A stretch of 64,000 nucleotides of DNA, taken from assembly GCF_963678635.1 (NCBI RefSeq), contig NC_087064.1, positions 67,816,025 to 67,880,024 of the forward strand. Reading direction: 5' to 3'. Below, one piece after another: positions 11,488 through 22,250 of this stretch. Position 1 is the first letter of the stretch. The number at the start of each line of letters is the position of its first letter. Source of the stretch: Symsagittifera roscoffensis (taxonomy: Eukaryota; Xenacoelomorpha; Acoela; Convolutidae). The notes under the pieces were generated by a model, which was not told the DNA's origin, did no database searches, and was given only the letters and a program-made list of their open reading frames with translations. Both the position numbers and the translations under genes were made by a program.

Positions 11488-11890
11488 GGAGTGCTCCATT
11501 TAAGTTGCGCGTGGACAACCGAGCTCTCGCCTAAAGACTTTATCGATGGACCAAAGCTATATCGGTCATTGGATCGTGCGTCTGGATGGCTATCACATGA
11601 TTATAGAGCATTGAACACGTGACAAGCACCAGAATGCGGACAGCCTCAGCAAGAAAACAGAGTTCTACGAGTGATTAGAAAAGAAGCAAGCAAACCAGGC
11701 AGAGAGTAAGGATGGCTTTTCTTTTCTGGATAAAAACACCTATGACAAACTGCCACTCACCAGGTGGCTTGATAAGTCCGGGCATCCCATACCAGGACAC
11801 CCTGAACTTCCCGTAGAGACGACTGCTGAGATAAAAATGTTGGCGAAGGGTGATCCGGTTCCATTGGATTTGCTAGCTCGCTCGCTCAAA
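11488..11890 (+). pseudogene. RNase H C-terminal part, unit C
   Basis: After the stop at 11485, RNase H continues in a shifted frame with MDQSYIGHWIVRLDGYHM and DKHQNADSLS, the latter being the typical last RNase H motif before the connector. TGA codons at 11612-11614 and 11672-11674 interrupt it. Each is a single C-to-T step from CGA (Arg), which fits decay by CpG deamination. Units A and B lack this part because they break off at 495/5766. Confidence 0.75.
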
Positions 11891-11894
11891 CCTG

Positions 11895-12862
11895 GTGCAG
11901 CAAGAACTAACCAGGCTGGTCATCAACAGCATTGCCCTGTTAAACAAGACGGTGAATGTGGCACCGGATGTCATGCGGAGACTTCGTGACCTGCTTGACA
12001 GAGAGGTTGAAAGGCATGACCATGAATGGATGGACGCATCAGAGGTGACCATGCAGAGGTTGACCATCACTGAAAGAACGGAGAAGAGACCGGTAGCAAT
12101 TCGGAGTCGGGACGTTGAACTGGATTGCCGATGGACAGTGAATCAGTTAGTGAGTTCGATTCTAAACGATGTCCTTTTGAGGACTTCGTATGTGGAAATT
12201 CAACAATCAACCGGCACTCAAAGCGCTCGAGAGGTCAGTGTTAAAATAAGATCCAGCGTGACGAGAAGAGTTTAGTTCACTGATGCGAAGGAAGAGTACG
12301 AGCCGAGCTTGGACTGTTCATGCGGAGATGAAATATTGTCCGGGGAGTCAATTCATGTCTGGCCCGGTAACGATGATTTGTCCGGGGAGTTCACATTGAA
12401 ACGACGAAGGGACAAAATTTTGTCGAGTGATGCGTCGCAGTCTCAGTCTTGGAAGAATGTGTCAGAAACTACATCCAATTCCGACGTCTCGGAAAAGGCA
12501 ATTCTTTCTTTGCTAGTAGAATGGAAGCAGCGCGGGCTGGATAGAGAAATGCATCAAGAACCAGACAGAGACCGGTATATCTCCGATGAGGAAGGCACGG
12601 TAGTTGATAATGCCACAGACGAGCTCGAGTTGGTAGCAGTGTCGAAACTTCCGACTAGACTACTCCCGGAAGCTGCGGTCTTCCGTACCAATATGGAATC
12701 CGTAGAGCAAGACGCGACACCTTTGAAAATAATATGGTGTGTTAAAATGATGGACGATGCCCATGCTCCGGTGCTAATCAGCGCACAGCTAAATGTGATG
12801 AAGACATATCTTAAAGCCAAGTTCCGGTTTTCGGACCTTTTGAGGGCTCAACGAAATGTAGG
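11895..12862 (+). pseudogene. Connector between RNase H and integrase, unit C
   Basis: Two open stretches (11895-12275 and 12309-12866) encode a charged, Ser/Asp/Glu-rich region between RNase H and integrase. No catalytic motif is recognisable. It is unusually long for Ty3/Gypsy, where RNase H is often followed quickly by integrase. The second stretch overlaps the integrase start by four bases (12863-12866), consistent with a frameshift lesion. Confidence 0.55.
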
Positions 12863-13650
12863 ATGACAAGCAATCTTAAGAGATGGATAGAAAACTTAGC
12901 ACCTGACAAAGACGATTTGAAAGAAGACAGCTATAAGATCCTAAAGCAATTTTATTTAAAGAAAAAGGATTTGTTATACTTGAACAAAGACGGGATTGTG
13001 GCCTGCAAGCGCAAAGAAGAAGACAAAATCCCTTACAAATACAGTTCGATAGTAATGCCACAGCTGTATCAAACCAAATTTCTGTTCCGTTCACACGATC
13101 AGATGGCTCATCAAAGCGTGGATTTGGTGTATAATCGGATACAGAAGCAATTTAAATGGCCTGGCTTGAAGAAGGCCTGTGAGAAATGGATTTCTGGATG
13201 CTTGTCATGCCAGCAATCGAAGGATATCAGGAAGTTGAGATTTCCCCTTCAATCGATAGAGTTGTCAGGATTCAATGAGGTGGTACAATTCGATCATCGG
13301 AAAATATGCATGACAGCCACGGGCTATAACCAAATGCTAGTAATGATTGATCATCTTACGAAATACGCAGAGGCAGCTCCCTGTATAACAGCATCAGCGG
13401 AGGAGATGTGTGATCATTTGCTAAATATTTGGATAGCAAGGCACGGATGACCGATCACGTTACAGTCAGACATTGTCAAATCATTCGTTGGGGATCTCAC
13501 TAAGGAGTTAATGAGGAGGTCGCAAAAGGCACAGGCCCACTCGACCACTTATCATCCACAAACGAATGGCCTGGTCGAAAGACAAAATCGCAATAGCACC
13601 GAACACAATAGCACAATAGCACCGAACACTCTACCACGGGAATAAGTCCG
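12863..13650 (+). pseudogene. Integrase zinc-binding and catalytic core, unit C
   Basis: The N-terminal HHCC zinc motif is visible as H-x(n)-H in HDQMAHQSVDLVYNR and C-L-S-C in SGCLSCQQSK. The catalytic core has Asp in VVQFDHRK (13292-13294), Asp in LQSD (13469-13471) and Glu in GLVERQNR (13576-13578), the DDE triad. TGA at 13448-13450 interrupts the core. Just after the Glu, the repeated motif AATAGCACCGAACAC (about 13590-13630) replaces a missing part of the core, so this copy also carries a deletion plus a short duplication. Its role was insertion of element cDNA into the host genome. Confidence 0.85.
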
Positions 13651-13653
13651 CAC

Positions 13654-14184
13654 ATGATGTTAACAAGCCACGAGAAGGCCCTCCCATTAACGTTCTTCTA
13701 CCCTGAGTACGAGGGTAAGAGAACAGCACCACAAACGTACGTGCGTGACGTGATCAGGAGGCAGCAGAAACTCAATGAGCTCTGCAGGAGAAACACACAG
13801 CAGGTTCAAGTCAGGCAGAAAAGGAGGTTTGACTAGATGACCGCTGATGCAAAAACCTACTCAGGTGGGTACTATCTCAGGGTGTTCCAAGAAGTCGTTC
13901 CTCCAAAGGGAACCAAAAATTTACTGAAAAAATGGCGTGGCCCATTTCAAATAACTGATGTAAACCAGGGTGGTCGCTTTCGGTTGAGCACCGGACGGCC
14001 AGCTCATTACGAGAATATTAAGCCGCATAACGCCTCAATGGAGGACTGGTGCATTCCGGCTGATATGAATGATGAGGAACACTTGATAGTTGACCCGGCT
14101 TGCGATTTGAATGAGAAAAGCACATGCGACAAGAACGACGGGATTGAAGTAGTGAATGACTGTGATCTGCCACTTGACGTTTAA
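13654..14184 (+). pseudogene. Integrase C-terminal module (GPF-type), unit C
   Basis: Open stretches 13654-13836 and 13837-14184 are in the same frame, separated by one TAG at 13834-13836. The motif LKKWRGPFQITDV corresponds to the GPY/F module at the end of Ty3/Gypsy integrases. No chromodomain was seen after it. The end becomes Asp/Glu-rich. Confidence 0.75.
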
Positions 14185-14772
14185 TTAACCGAGCGAGTGG
14201 ATGTTGATGACGAAGACCAGCCATATACCGAAGAGGACTGGAACTGCCCCGAGCAGACCGTAGTTGAAAAATGAGTAGAGCCTGTTTTTCCCTTCACCAT
14301 GGAGACGCGCCAGGGCAAGAGGGGAAGGAATAAAAAGAAATACAACCCGTATGGGGAAGACTTTGTCGTGGACAGCATTGTTTTGAGCGACGTGGCGGAC
14401 TCGATAGTGGGTGTGGACGAAAGAGTGGTGTCACAGGAGATTGAGCTGATCAATGACACAGACCAGGACTGGATCGACGACCGCTCGGAACCGGAACTGG
14501 AATTCGAGCCTGAGGTGAAGCAGATGCATGAGAAAGAATGAACAAACCTACAAGTGCTCGAATGGCTCCATGATCTACCAGCAGACCTCAAGGAGACAAT
14601 ACTGACGATTCAGGATGTCGATAAGAGTAGCATCAATTACATCAGTCACGACAACACTGAGTCGAACTGGGTCGCTCCAGATGGTCCCTTACAAGTTCCC
14701 GCATCCAATCTCGATATGCTCGATCGTGGGCGATCGACAGGGACATCGATGGATTTTTTGACTGGGGAGTGA
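14185..14772 (+). pseudogene. Acidic C-terminal extension of pol, unit C
   Basis: The sequence continues coding-like past integrase: 14299-14541 and 14554-14772 lie in one frame with a single TGA at 14539-14541. The product is strongly acidic with a basic patch (GKRGRNKKKYNPYG) at its start. I recognise no domain. It runs into the macrodomain region with a four-base overlap (14769-14772), so a frameshift lies at this point, or the two products were separate. Confidence 0.5.
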
Positions 14773-15377
14773 GGGTAGCACTCACTGACACCGAAAATCT
14801 TAAGATCAAAAAATTAAAATCGGCAAGGGAGACAGAAGAACAAGAAACAGATGTTGAAAATGCTAAGAAACCGCTTTTTGGAGGAATTTTTGAATCATAT
14901 TTTGATCTAGCGAATCACTACTCAAACAACAACATTGTCACAGACAGTGATTTCATACTCACGGAACGTACGTGCGCTATAGCGATAACCGTGGATGTAA
15001 GTTTTAAGACAACATTAGCGGCCGACTTTAAGAGAGAGAACAAGAATATCGAAATTTTGTGGAAACGGAGGCCTGGTGTGGGAGGGATGACAGCGCTGCC
15101 CCCTTTTGCATCACATATACCAGGAAATTAGTTGTGTTTCTTCGTAACTAAGGCCACTGACAGACAACACGTGAATCCCGAGAGCTTAGTGCTGACACTA
15201 ACTCGGCTCAGGGACTTCCTAGTTGAGAGAAGAGTGTCCTCGCCCTCCTTGCCGGTCTACGATCCCAACAGGAGAAAATTGCATCCGAGAGAGGTATATG
15301 CCCTATTACATGTAATATTTTCGGAAACGGACATAGAGGTGTACTTACATAAAAAATATTATCTGAGCATATGCTAG
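14769..15377 (+). pseudogene. Macrodomain-like module (OARD1/TARG1 type) of the retroelement
   Basis: One frame runs from 14769 to 15377, broken once by TAG at 15129-15131. The order of elements matches small OARD1/TARG1-type macrodomains, which bind ADP-ribose and remove it from proteins. There is a first strand CAIAITVDVSF, a helix, a GVGGMTAL turn, a strand CFFVTKATDRQ, and a helix LVLTLTRLRDFLVERRVS. The next strand and loop is SLPVYDPNRRKL, then YALLHVIFSETDIEVYL. In OARD1 the loop equivalent is SMPRIGCGLD, where the Asp is catalytic. Here the GCG and Asp positions are not conserved, so the module may bind without hydrolysing, or is simply divergent. Assignment is from remembered motif order, not a search. 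Confidence 0.6.
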
Positions 15378-15783
15378 AGCCACACTTGGTGCTAATAATT
15401 TATTAGGTACTGGGTTTTTATGTAATAGTGTTGATATATGACATTTGTGTCTTATGTTATCGTTAGGTTATGCTTTATGTGATGTTTATGTTATGGTAAT
15501 CTGGACAACTCCAGGCGCGAAAGGTGACAGCGTTCAATTATATTACTTTAACAAGATCGGAGGTTGACGATCCCCCTTGGTGCTAGCTTTTAAACTGAGA
15601 ACAAAAAAAGAAATTCAACTGACTGCTTTTAAAGGGAATGAATGAAGTTTTGATGTTAGAATGAGATAGCTGGCATGATTAATCTAAATTGTGACTTGTA
15701 TTTAAGATCGTGATTGATCGTACGATTATTCATTGAATTGGAATTGAAATCGAAAGAACGAAATTGAACCTACACGAAGAAGC
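15378..15783 (+). other. Non-coding stretch between the two coding continua
   Basis: AT-rich, with several stops in all frames. It would be the 3' untranslated/LTR zone of the Ty3/Gypsy copy or the spacer or leader of the following ORF. No match to the leader at 5867-6327 and no direct repeat of the 23.7-24.2 kb region was seen by eye. Confidence 0.4.
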
Positions 15784-16370
15784 ATGAGCGACACTGATGA
15801 CTTGATAGATTTTATCTCAGCGAGCCTAGGAACGACTCTGTACGAGGTATATCAGCGGTTGATTGATTGTAATTTTGGATCGGAAGAACCGGAATTGGCG
15901 ATGTTCACCGTCGGACTCCTGAATGCTATGGGAAGAGAGGGCCATGGGGACCGCCCCACAGAAGTAGTGTTAATGCTCTCTTTCGGCGAGTTCGGTACCG
16001 CCAAGCGGAGCAGGAATCGACTCATGCGATGGAGAAGCGGAGTGATGTCTGGGCATGACCTGGCTCTTGAGCCGGTTCTAGGCGAGCAGAGGGATTATAG
16101 GCTGGGAGAATGTGGACTCACCAACCGCAGCTTAACCATCAAAGAAGGTGAGAATGAACGAGATCGAAATACAGACGGCGGAGACCAGCGCAATTCTCGA
16201 TCTCGAAAAAAGGGACAAAGACTGGGAAGAATTGTGCGCCAAGTTTGACGAGTACAAGGAGAAAGCGAAAGATCGTGACGAATGGAAGTGAAAATACGAC
16301 GATCGCTTTCAAGGAGGAGGAGGAGATCAAGCACCTGAGGTAGCTCTACAATGCGAGATCGTGGGCGTGC
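15784..16370 (+). pseudogene. N-terminal part of a second, decayed giant ORF
   Basis: ATG at 15784 opens a 154-codon frame to 16248; coding character then continues in the next frame as an acidic, probably helical stretch (DLEKRDKDWEELCAKFDEY) to about 16340. I do not recognise the N-terminal protein. Its start follows about 400 bases of non-coding DNA, so it could be the first codon of a second element ORF or of a separate element. Base composition matches the Ty3/Gypsy copy rather than the AT-rich host DNA. Confidence 0.45.
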
Positions 16371-17030
16371 TTGAATGGTATGACCTGGAACCCGGCGACG
16401 ATCCAACAGCCGGTGCCAACTGGCAGCCAACACCTGATCATAGGTGATAGCTTGGTGAGGGATCTTAAAAATATCCTCTTGGTTGGTCAGACCGCTGTAA
16501 TCTCCTTTGGCGGAGCCTCCGTGGCTCAAGTTATTAAAATGATGGAGCTGCAGAACGACGATAGGGTGGATACGCTAGCCTTGATGACAGGGACGAACGA
16601 CGTTTCGAGGAACCCCGTTACGCCTGAGGTGAAGTGGGAGTCGTTGCTGATCTGTCTCCTCAACGAACTGAAGGAGAAGTAAAGACCGAGGATTGTGGTC
16701 TTGTGTACGATCCCTCTTAATCCGGACGCCGGGTCACCAGTGGCCGACTACATGAATGGGAACGTAACTCAGTGGAATGTGATGATCAGGAACCTGACTG
16801 CAGAGAACCCCATTGAACTCCGGTTAATGGACGTTGAAAGTGCACTGAGAATGGTGGACGACGGCGCCTTGCCGAGAGACTGTATACACTTCAATACCCA
16901 ACCGGGGATACATTGGATAAATGACGCATTTCAAACGAAGATAGAAGAAATGGAAGCTGAGCTGCGGACAATGGTCAACCCGGTGACACGAGGTAGCCCT
17001 GCCGGCAGGGTGAGGTCCCACGTACCCTAG
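16371..17030 (+). pseudogene. SGNH-hydrolase module inside the giant ORF
   Basis: One frame covers 16371-17030, broken by a single TAA at 16680-16682. It has the blocks of SGNH/GDSL hydrolases. Block I is IIGDSLVRD with the nucleophile Ser (16443-16451), a Gly-containing second strand is FGGAS, block III is GTNDVSR, and block V is D-C-I-H with Asp at 16878-16880 and His at 16887-16889. SGNH enzymes cleave esters; such modules are known in ORF1 of CR1-type LINEs. Finding one here, next to a Ty3/Gypsy copy and without LINE RT around it, is unusual. Confidence 0.7.
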
Positions 17031-18857
17031 CTATTAGCGAATCGTCTAGGACCTCTAGCCACAGAGACAAATGTGGTGCAGCGCGCTCCCAGCTCTGATG
17101 TGAGAGAGAGGTTATGGACCGCTCGCGCTCCCCGAGGTTGATCCTTGATAAAAAATCGACTTGGGAGGAGAGGTGGTCCACCACAGGTGGCTCCCCAAGC
17201 AACTACGAACACCGCAACCCAACCTAAAAGGACGTCACCGACTCAAAGGACCTCGCAAGCAACTTCTGCGGCGGTGATTGATACGAGCAAGGTCAGTGAG
17301 TTGCTAAGGAACAGACCAGACTCCAGCCCTTGGGGACGATATAAAGTAGAAATGGCGATCAAGTTGAACATGAAGAAGTTGACCTGTCATGCGGACGCGA
17401 AGAGAATGCTCTACAGGCATGATCCTACGGTATCCGGTTCATACGGGATAGCGGGCGTAGACTAGCTTTTGGCCTAAGAGCAGCAATTTAATTCCGTCAC
17501 TACTCTGCGGTTTGCAGAAATGGAGGGTCTGCCCAAAGACAACACTATGGGACCACTGAATTCGAGGTCATTGACGGACGTCCGTCAGCAGTTGAGAGAA
17601 AGAGTCCCACTGAACCGTAAAGGGAAGTTTCTGGTGGAGACCAAATTCAACAACAGGCACCACAAGATGTGCAGACAGTTCACGAAATCCCCGGGACAGT
17701 CCGCGAGCGAATATTTGAGGGAGTCAGTTCTGTGGAAGGCGACGAGAGAAGATATGCACATTCGGAGTCACCAAGGGGAGACGGCTGTTTACCGCCAATG
17801 ACCCTCAGGAGCTGAAGCTGGGGAAAACATGGTAGTGGCCTGCTCCGACTACCTGTATACTCCCCGCTCGCTCTTTTGGCCGGATGTAATCTTGCTCACA
17901 GCAAGCAGTGGGAATGGCGATAAGTGTGCAGAGTGATGAGCGTGGATCCAGAGGTGGTGATAATAGTTGAATCATATGACCACTTGCAGAGTAGGGGACT
18001 CTTGAATGCTCTCATCGACGGATCTACTCCGAGCTCGGAGGTTGTGGGGGAGGGGATCCAGACACTTCTCTCTGCCATGACGGAGGCCGAGAAGTCGATA
18101 CGTCAATGTTTTGCGAGGCAACTGGTCATGGTTATCATCGTGCTGTCTCCTGGCTATGCCTCGCTACCCGAACCCCTGCTTTTCGTGTACGCCATGGTCG
18201 TCTTGTTGGCGGAGGGACAATTTGATGTAAAGATATCTGCACCAAGGGATCACAGCCTTTACTATCCCCTCCGATCAGAACTCGCTGCGATATGGTCGGA
18301 CATCTCGGATGCGATTCAAGGATTTAATGATCCTAGGACGACGCGTGTCGTGTTGGATGAGGGGTTGGGACTAGAGCCTTGCAATTTTGGCCGACTGTTG
18401 AAAATGGGGCTAGGAGTGGGTGATGAACACCGGTTAGTACAACGGTTAGCAAACAACTTGTGATTCAGACAGACGGACTACGTGAGAGACGAAAGGGGGG
18501 ACTTGGTGAGGAGAAACGCCCTCTCAACTGAAGAAGACCTGGAGGCTATGGCCTTGAGGACAAAGCCTCAGACCATACCTTGGTTGTATCTATCGCCTCG
18601 GCTGTGCGCGTTCGGGCAAGATGCCTTCGATAGTGCTCCAGCAGTGGTGAGAGAGATCCACCAGTATTTGAAGAAGGTATTAAACGACGATGTTCCAACT
18701 GATGCAGCAAATCAACACGATGTCCTTTGACTGTTTCCAAGCGGACGTGCTGGCTACGAAGGCTGAATATGAGAGGTGCGATGCTATCCTCGCGGGAATG
18801 CGCGTGGAGTGGTCACCCGCATTTATCAGCGGTTAATACGCTAGGGCATCGAGAAAC
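17031..18857 (+). pseudogene. Giant ORF, part following the SGNH module
   Basis: Coding-like stretches follow one another at 17145-17465, 17520-17801, 17924-18463 and 18482-18730, the first two and the last two pairwise in one frame. The start is Pro/Thr/Gln-rich (linker-like). The part 17924-18463 is a compact, mixed alpha/beta-looking sequence with VVIIVESYDHLQSRGLLNAL and VMVIIVLSPGYASLPEPLLF. I recognise no family. Stops and frame changes occur every 200-500 bases, so it is a pseudogene. Confidence 0.45.
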
Positions 18858-20400
18858 TTGATAGCCAACTTCGTGAGGGATATCAGGAAGTTATCCATTG
18901 GCATTGTGCTGGCACTGTATGTGGCCTTCAGACACGAGAGCTTTGTTAAGGGACATGTGGTGCTTTTCACGCAGGAAATAGCTGATCTCCGACTGGATGG
19001 TCTGCTCACATTGATTGTGATGAACGATGGTCGTTTGGGAGACTGGTTTGTGTTACTGAGATACCCCGAACAGCTGCAAGGACCGAGGAGAGAATTTGAT
19101 GCCCAAATGGAGACAGCCTCCCACCGAAAACTGAAGGAGTGGAGGACCTTGCTCCTTCAGTACCTGCTGCAGCGGAATAGAAATTTAACCAGGGAAGATA
19201 AACCAGTGTCCGACGGAAACGAGGTGAAGAAGTGTGGGCGATACCCCCTGTTGACCAAAATAGCCCTGATGATGTGGGTTGATCCGCTAGCACTGATCTT
19301 CGGGTTGAGGGAATTTGTTACCGTGTGGTCTACGGGCCTATAGTGACACATGTGTTCCCGGTCGTGCAAGTGGAGTCGTATAGACATTCTGTTCTGTACG
19401 TTAACCTCGTGTCAGTAGTGGATTGTTCCGTGCTGAACTGGGTAGAGCAGAGGGAGTTAAGGTTCCATGCTGAACTGGGTGGAGCAGAGGGAGTTAGGAG
19501 TATTATTTGGGAGGATAGCGGAGCCTGGCTGGGTGTTGACGGACCTGAACAACAGCTTTAAGTGCAGAATGGGCGGCGAGAAACTTTCGAACGTCCAGTT
19601 CAACTCCAAACTCTGGAACTTGTGACCAATCATCAAGGGTACGAAAGACGCAGTGAAAATCTCGGAAATGGAGCCGCGCGATTTTACCTTTATAGAGCAG
19701 AAAGAAGATTAAGGACATAGGGAAGCCAGAGGTATCGGCAGGCGATTGGAACGATGTGTATGCTCCAGCCGCCGACGACAAGTCTAGGCTGAAATGGCCC
19801 AGACGGGAAACAGTAGTGATGATGGAAGCTAGGAGGGAGTCCAGAGGAGGCATCTGTCTGATAGTAGATAAAGTGGAGCTGTATGGTGAAGAGCCCGTGG
19901 AAGCTGTCATAAATGATCAAGTGTTCTACCAAGCAGGTGACCTGATGATACCGGCTCGGCCGGATTCAGGAGTTGATATGCGCCAAGGCTCCTCTGGGCC
20001 GAGACCTAAACCAAACGATGGAGGAAATGAAGGAGACGCGAATAAAGAAAATGAAAATCAAGGGAAAGATGATCCTATGGAAGGTAAAGGCGACAAAGTG
20101 AGTGAGTTCAACTTGGCTGCCCTGGAGAGAGATCTCCTAGAATAGGACTTTAATGAAACGGAAGATAGTGGGACGATTGAGACGCTAGTGCTGATGACAC
20201 TATCATCATTTATGTCATCCAACAAGGAGCCTTCAGCTAGTCTGTCTCCCGTGGAGTCAGGCTCCCTGGTTGAAGCTCACCAGAGTAGAGGCGCGCCCAA
20301 GCTGCTCTGTGAATCTCCTCGATGGCGCAGGATTGATGAATCGATGCGAGTGGCGTTCCTGAGCACATTGCCAGAAGAAGAATGGGAACGATATCAGTGA
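18858..20400 (+). pseudogene. Giant ORF, middle part
   Basis: Stretches 18858-19343, 19325-19561, 19700-20145 and 20188-20400 continue the same coding character in changing frames. The second begins inside the first by 19 bases, a clear frameshift. Between 19430 and 19500 a short direct repeat (GTAGAGCAGAGGGAGTTA-like, twice) marks a local duplication. The part from 19756 is acidic and Asn/Lys/Asp-rich at its end. No domain recognised. Confidence 0.4.
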
Positions 20401-20507
20401 GCTGGAGAGAAAAACTGGTGAGACTTGGACGCGTGTAGCCTTTATGGAGAGTACTTGGATCATAATCCGGAGATACGGCACTCAGAGTGGGATTGAACTA
20501 ACCCATC

Positions 20508-22250
20508 ATGTCTGAAGTAATAGAGAAGATGGTGGAATCCACTGCATCTGACAGTCTGACCGAGTCAGTCACGGAGAAGAGCGCTGAGGAGAGCCCGATT
20601 ATGCGACATCAACCCATCAGAAAAACCAAGAAAAGGCTGAGAAAGTATAAATATATGGTGAGAAAACTGAAGGAGAGAGTGAAGGATGAGGTGACGAACC
20701 CGAAAAGCGAGAGGTCGAAGGCCGTTACAGTGGTAATGTCGCTAGCGAAGGTGTCCCGTCCAAGCGAAGTTGGACAAGGGGATGGTGCAATGCACAGTGG
20801 CAGGGAGAAAAAGAATCAGGTGCCACCGATGTTGCTGACAGGACTAATTTCCAGGGCTTCAAAAGCAAAGAAGAGTGACAGAACCTTGGCTGACACCAGA
20901 CTGGAAATGAAGGTCATCAGCCAATGTGAATCCGGCGGGTTGGAAGACTATAAACCATCGGGTACGAACATGGTGAAGATTAAGTTGGAGGGACAGCTCG
21001 ACGTGGTCGAGTACAGTCGTATTACTGTGCCTGAGTCAGTCCATATGGGTGATCCTGCTAGTGGCTATATGGAAATGGTGAAGGCCAGAAATTCCACGAG
21101 AGGACACCTGATGGCCTGGCACGACAAGCAAGCCATGCAGGAACAATTGAAGGAGCTGGTGACGGGCTCAAACTTGAAGAGGAAAGAATACGGCACTGTG
21201 ATGTCATCGGAGGCAAATGAGAATGCTTTGGAGCTCTGAACAAGATTTCCTGGAGGGTAGCCCTACAGAAGTATTTCGACGAAACCATACGTACTCCCTC
21301 ATCAGTGATGGCGTACATAGCCAACCCCTGAGTCAGGACTGATTTACAAGTGAGACTTATGTGGTGCCTTATTGGAATAAGAAAGTGCGAGTATGAAGCC
21401 AACGTCGATACGAAGGCCAGAGAACAGCAGCTGGAACTGATGGGAGCTTTAAAAATGCAGATCGCCAGGGACAATTCCCTGATAGCCTGGCCAAAACGGA
21501 AAGACGCATTTTGCTTTGTGAAACTCGTGGTGGATCGTATCCCCACTCCGGTGCTAGTAGAATGTGTGAAGACAATCAGGCAGAGGTCGATGAAGCGTTA
21601 AGTAGTCTTGTTGAGAGCCCTTTTAGAACTCTACCAGGACATGCCATTGCGGATCCCGACGAAGGAGTTGAACAACCTTGATAGCTACTAGAGATTGGAG
21701 GAAGTCAGGAGATGTTCCAATAAAGAACTGACAGTCGCGAGGGAGTTGTTGGAGAAAGTTCGGAATCTGAAAGAGTATGCGACGTTAGGGAAACGGATGT
21801 CCTTCCAATAAATGTCCGGTGTCCCGGGAATGGCCTATAATTCATTCGTCAATGAAGAAGGAAGGGACTCATATTTCGAATTTGAACAAGCCAAAAACCC
21901 TCAACTTCTGGCTGAGATTGAACTAGAAGGAAACGATGATGAGAGCCTAAACAACTTAGCCAAGATATATCGTTTATTGGCTCTGAAAATAACGAAGCAA
22001 GATGACAGACAACCCACGAAACAGTCCGAGGGGATTTCTCCAAGCGATTGGATGAAAGAGGGTACTTGCCTATCTTCCAACTGTGGAATGGAAGGGCATG
22101 TATGTGGGAACGGTCACTACTTGAAAACATTGAGTGAACAGCACCACCAGCTAGCCAAGTTATATGGAAGATTGAGTATATTGGATAAGAACGAGATGGA
22201 GTTGATTGCGGACTGCCATGGAGTGACGTAGGTGAACCTGACGACAACCT
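20508..22250 (+). pseudogene. Giant ORF, basic and helical part
   Basis: The stretch 20508-21239 (243 codons) is the longest single open piece. It starts acidic/Ser-rich, then has a very basic helix (RKTKKRLRKYKYMVRKLKER) that could bind nucleic acid. Stretches 21350-21601 and 21812-22231 follow in another frame. The latter contains two Cys/His clusters (C-L-S-S-N-C and H-V-C-G-N-G-H), possibly a metal site. Stops separate them at 21237 and 21599. I do not recognise the family. Confidence 0.4.

Larger units (their letters stand above)
5767..15783 (+). mobile_element. Long Ty3/Gypsy copy, unit C (leader to macrodomain)
   Basis: This is the most complete copy: leader, gag, protease, RT, RNase H, a long connector, integrase with HHCC and DDE residues, a GPF-type C-terminal module, an acidic tail and a macrodomain-like region. 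Family order (RT-RNase H-integrase) puts it in Ty3/Gypsy. It contains stops and frameshifts throughout and cannot be autonomous. The base composition is clearly more GC-rich than the host DNA to the right. No flanking LTR pair or target duplication was found, so the outer limits are approximate. Confidence 0.75.
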
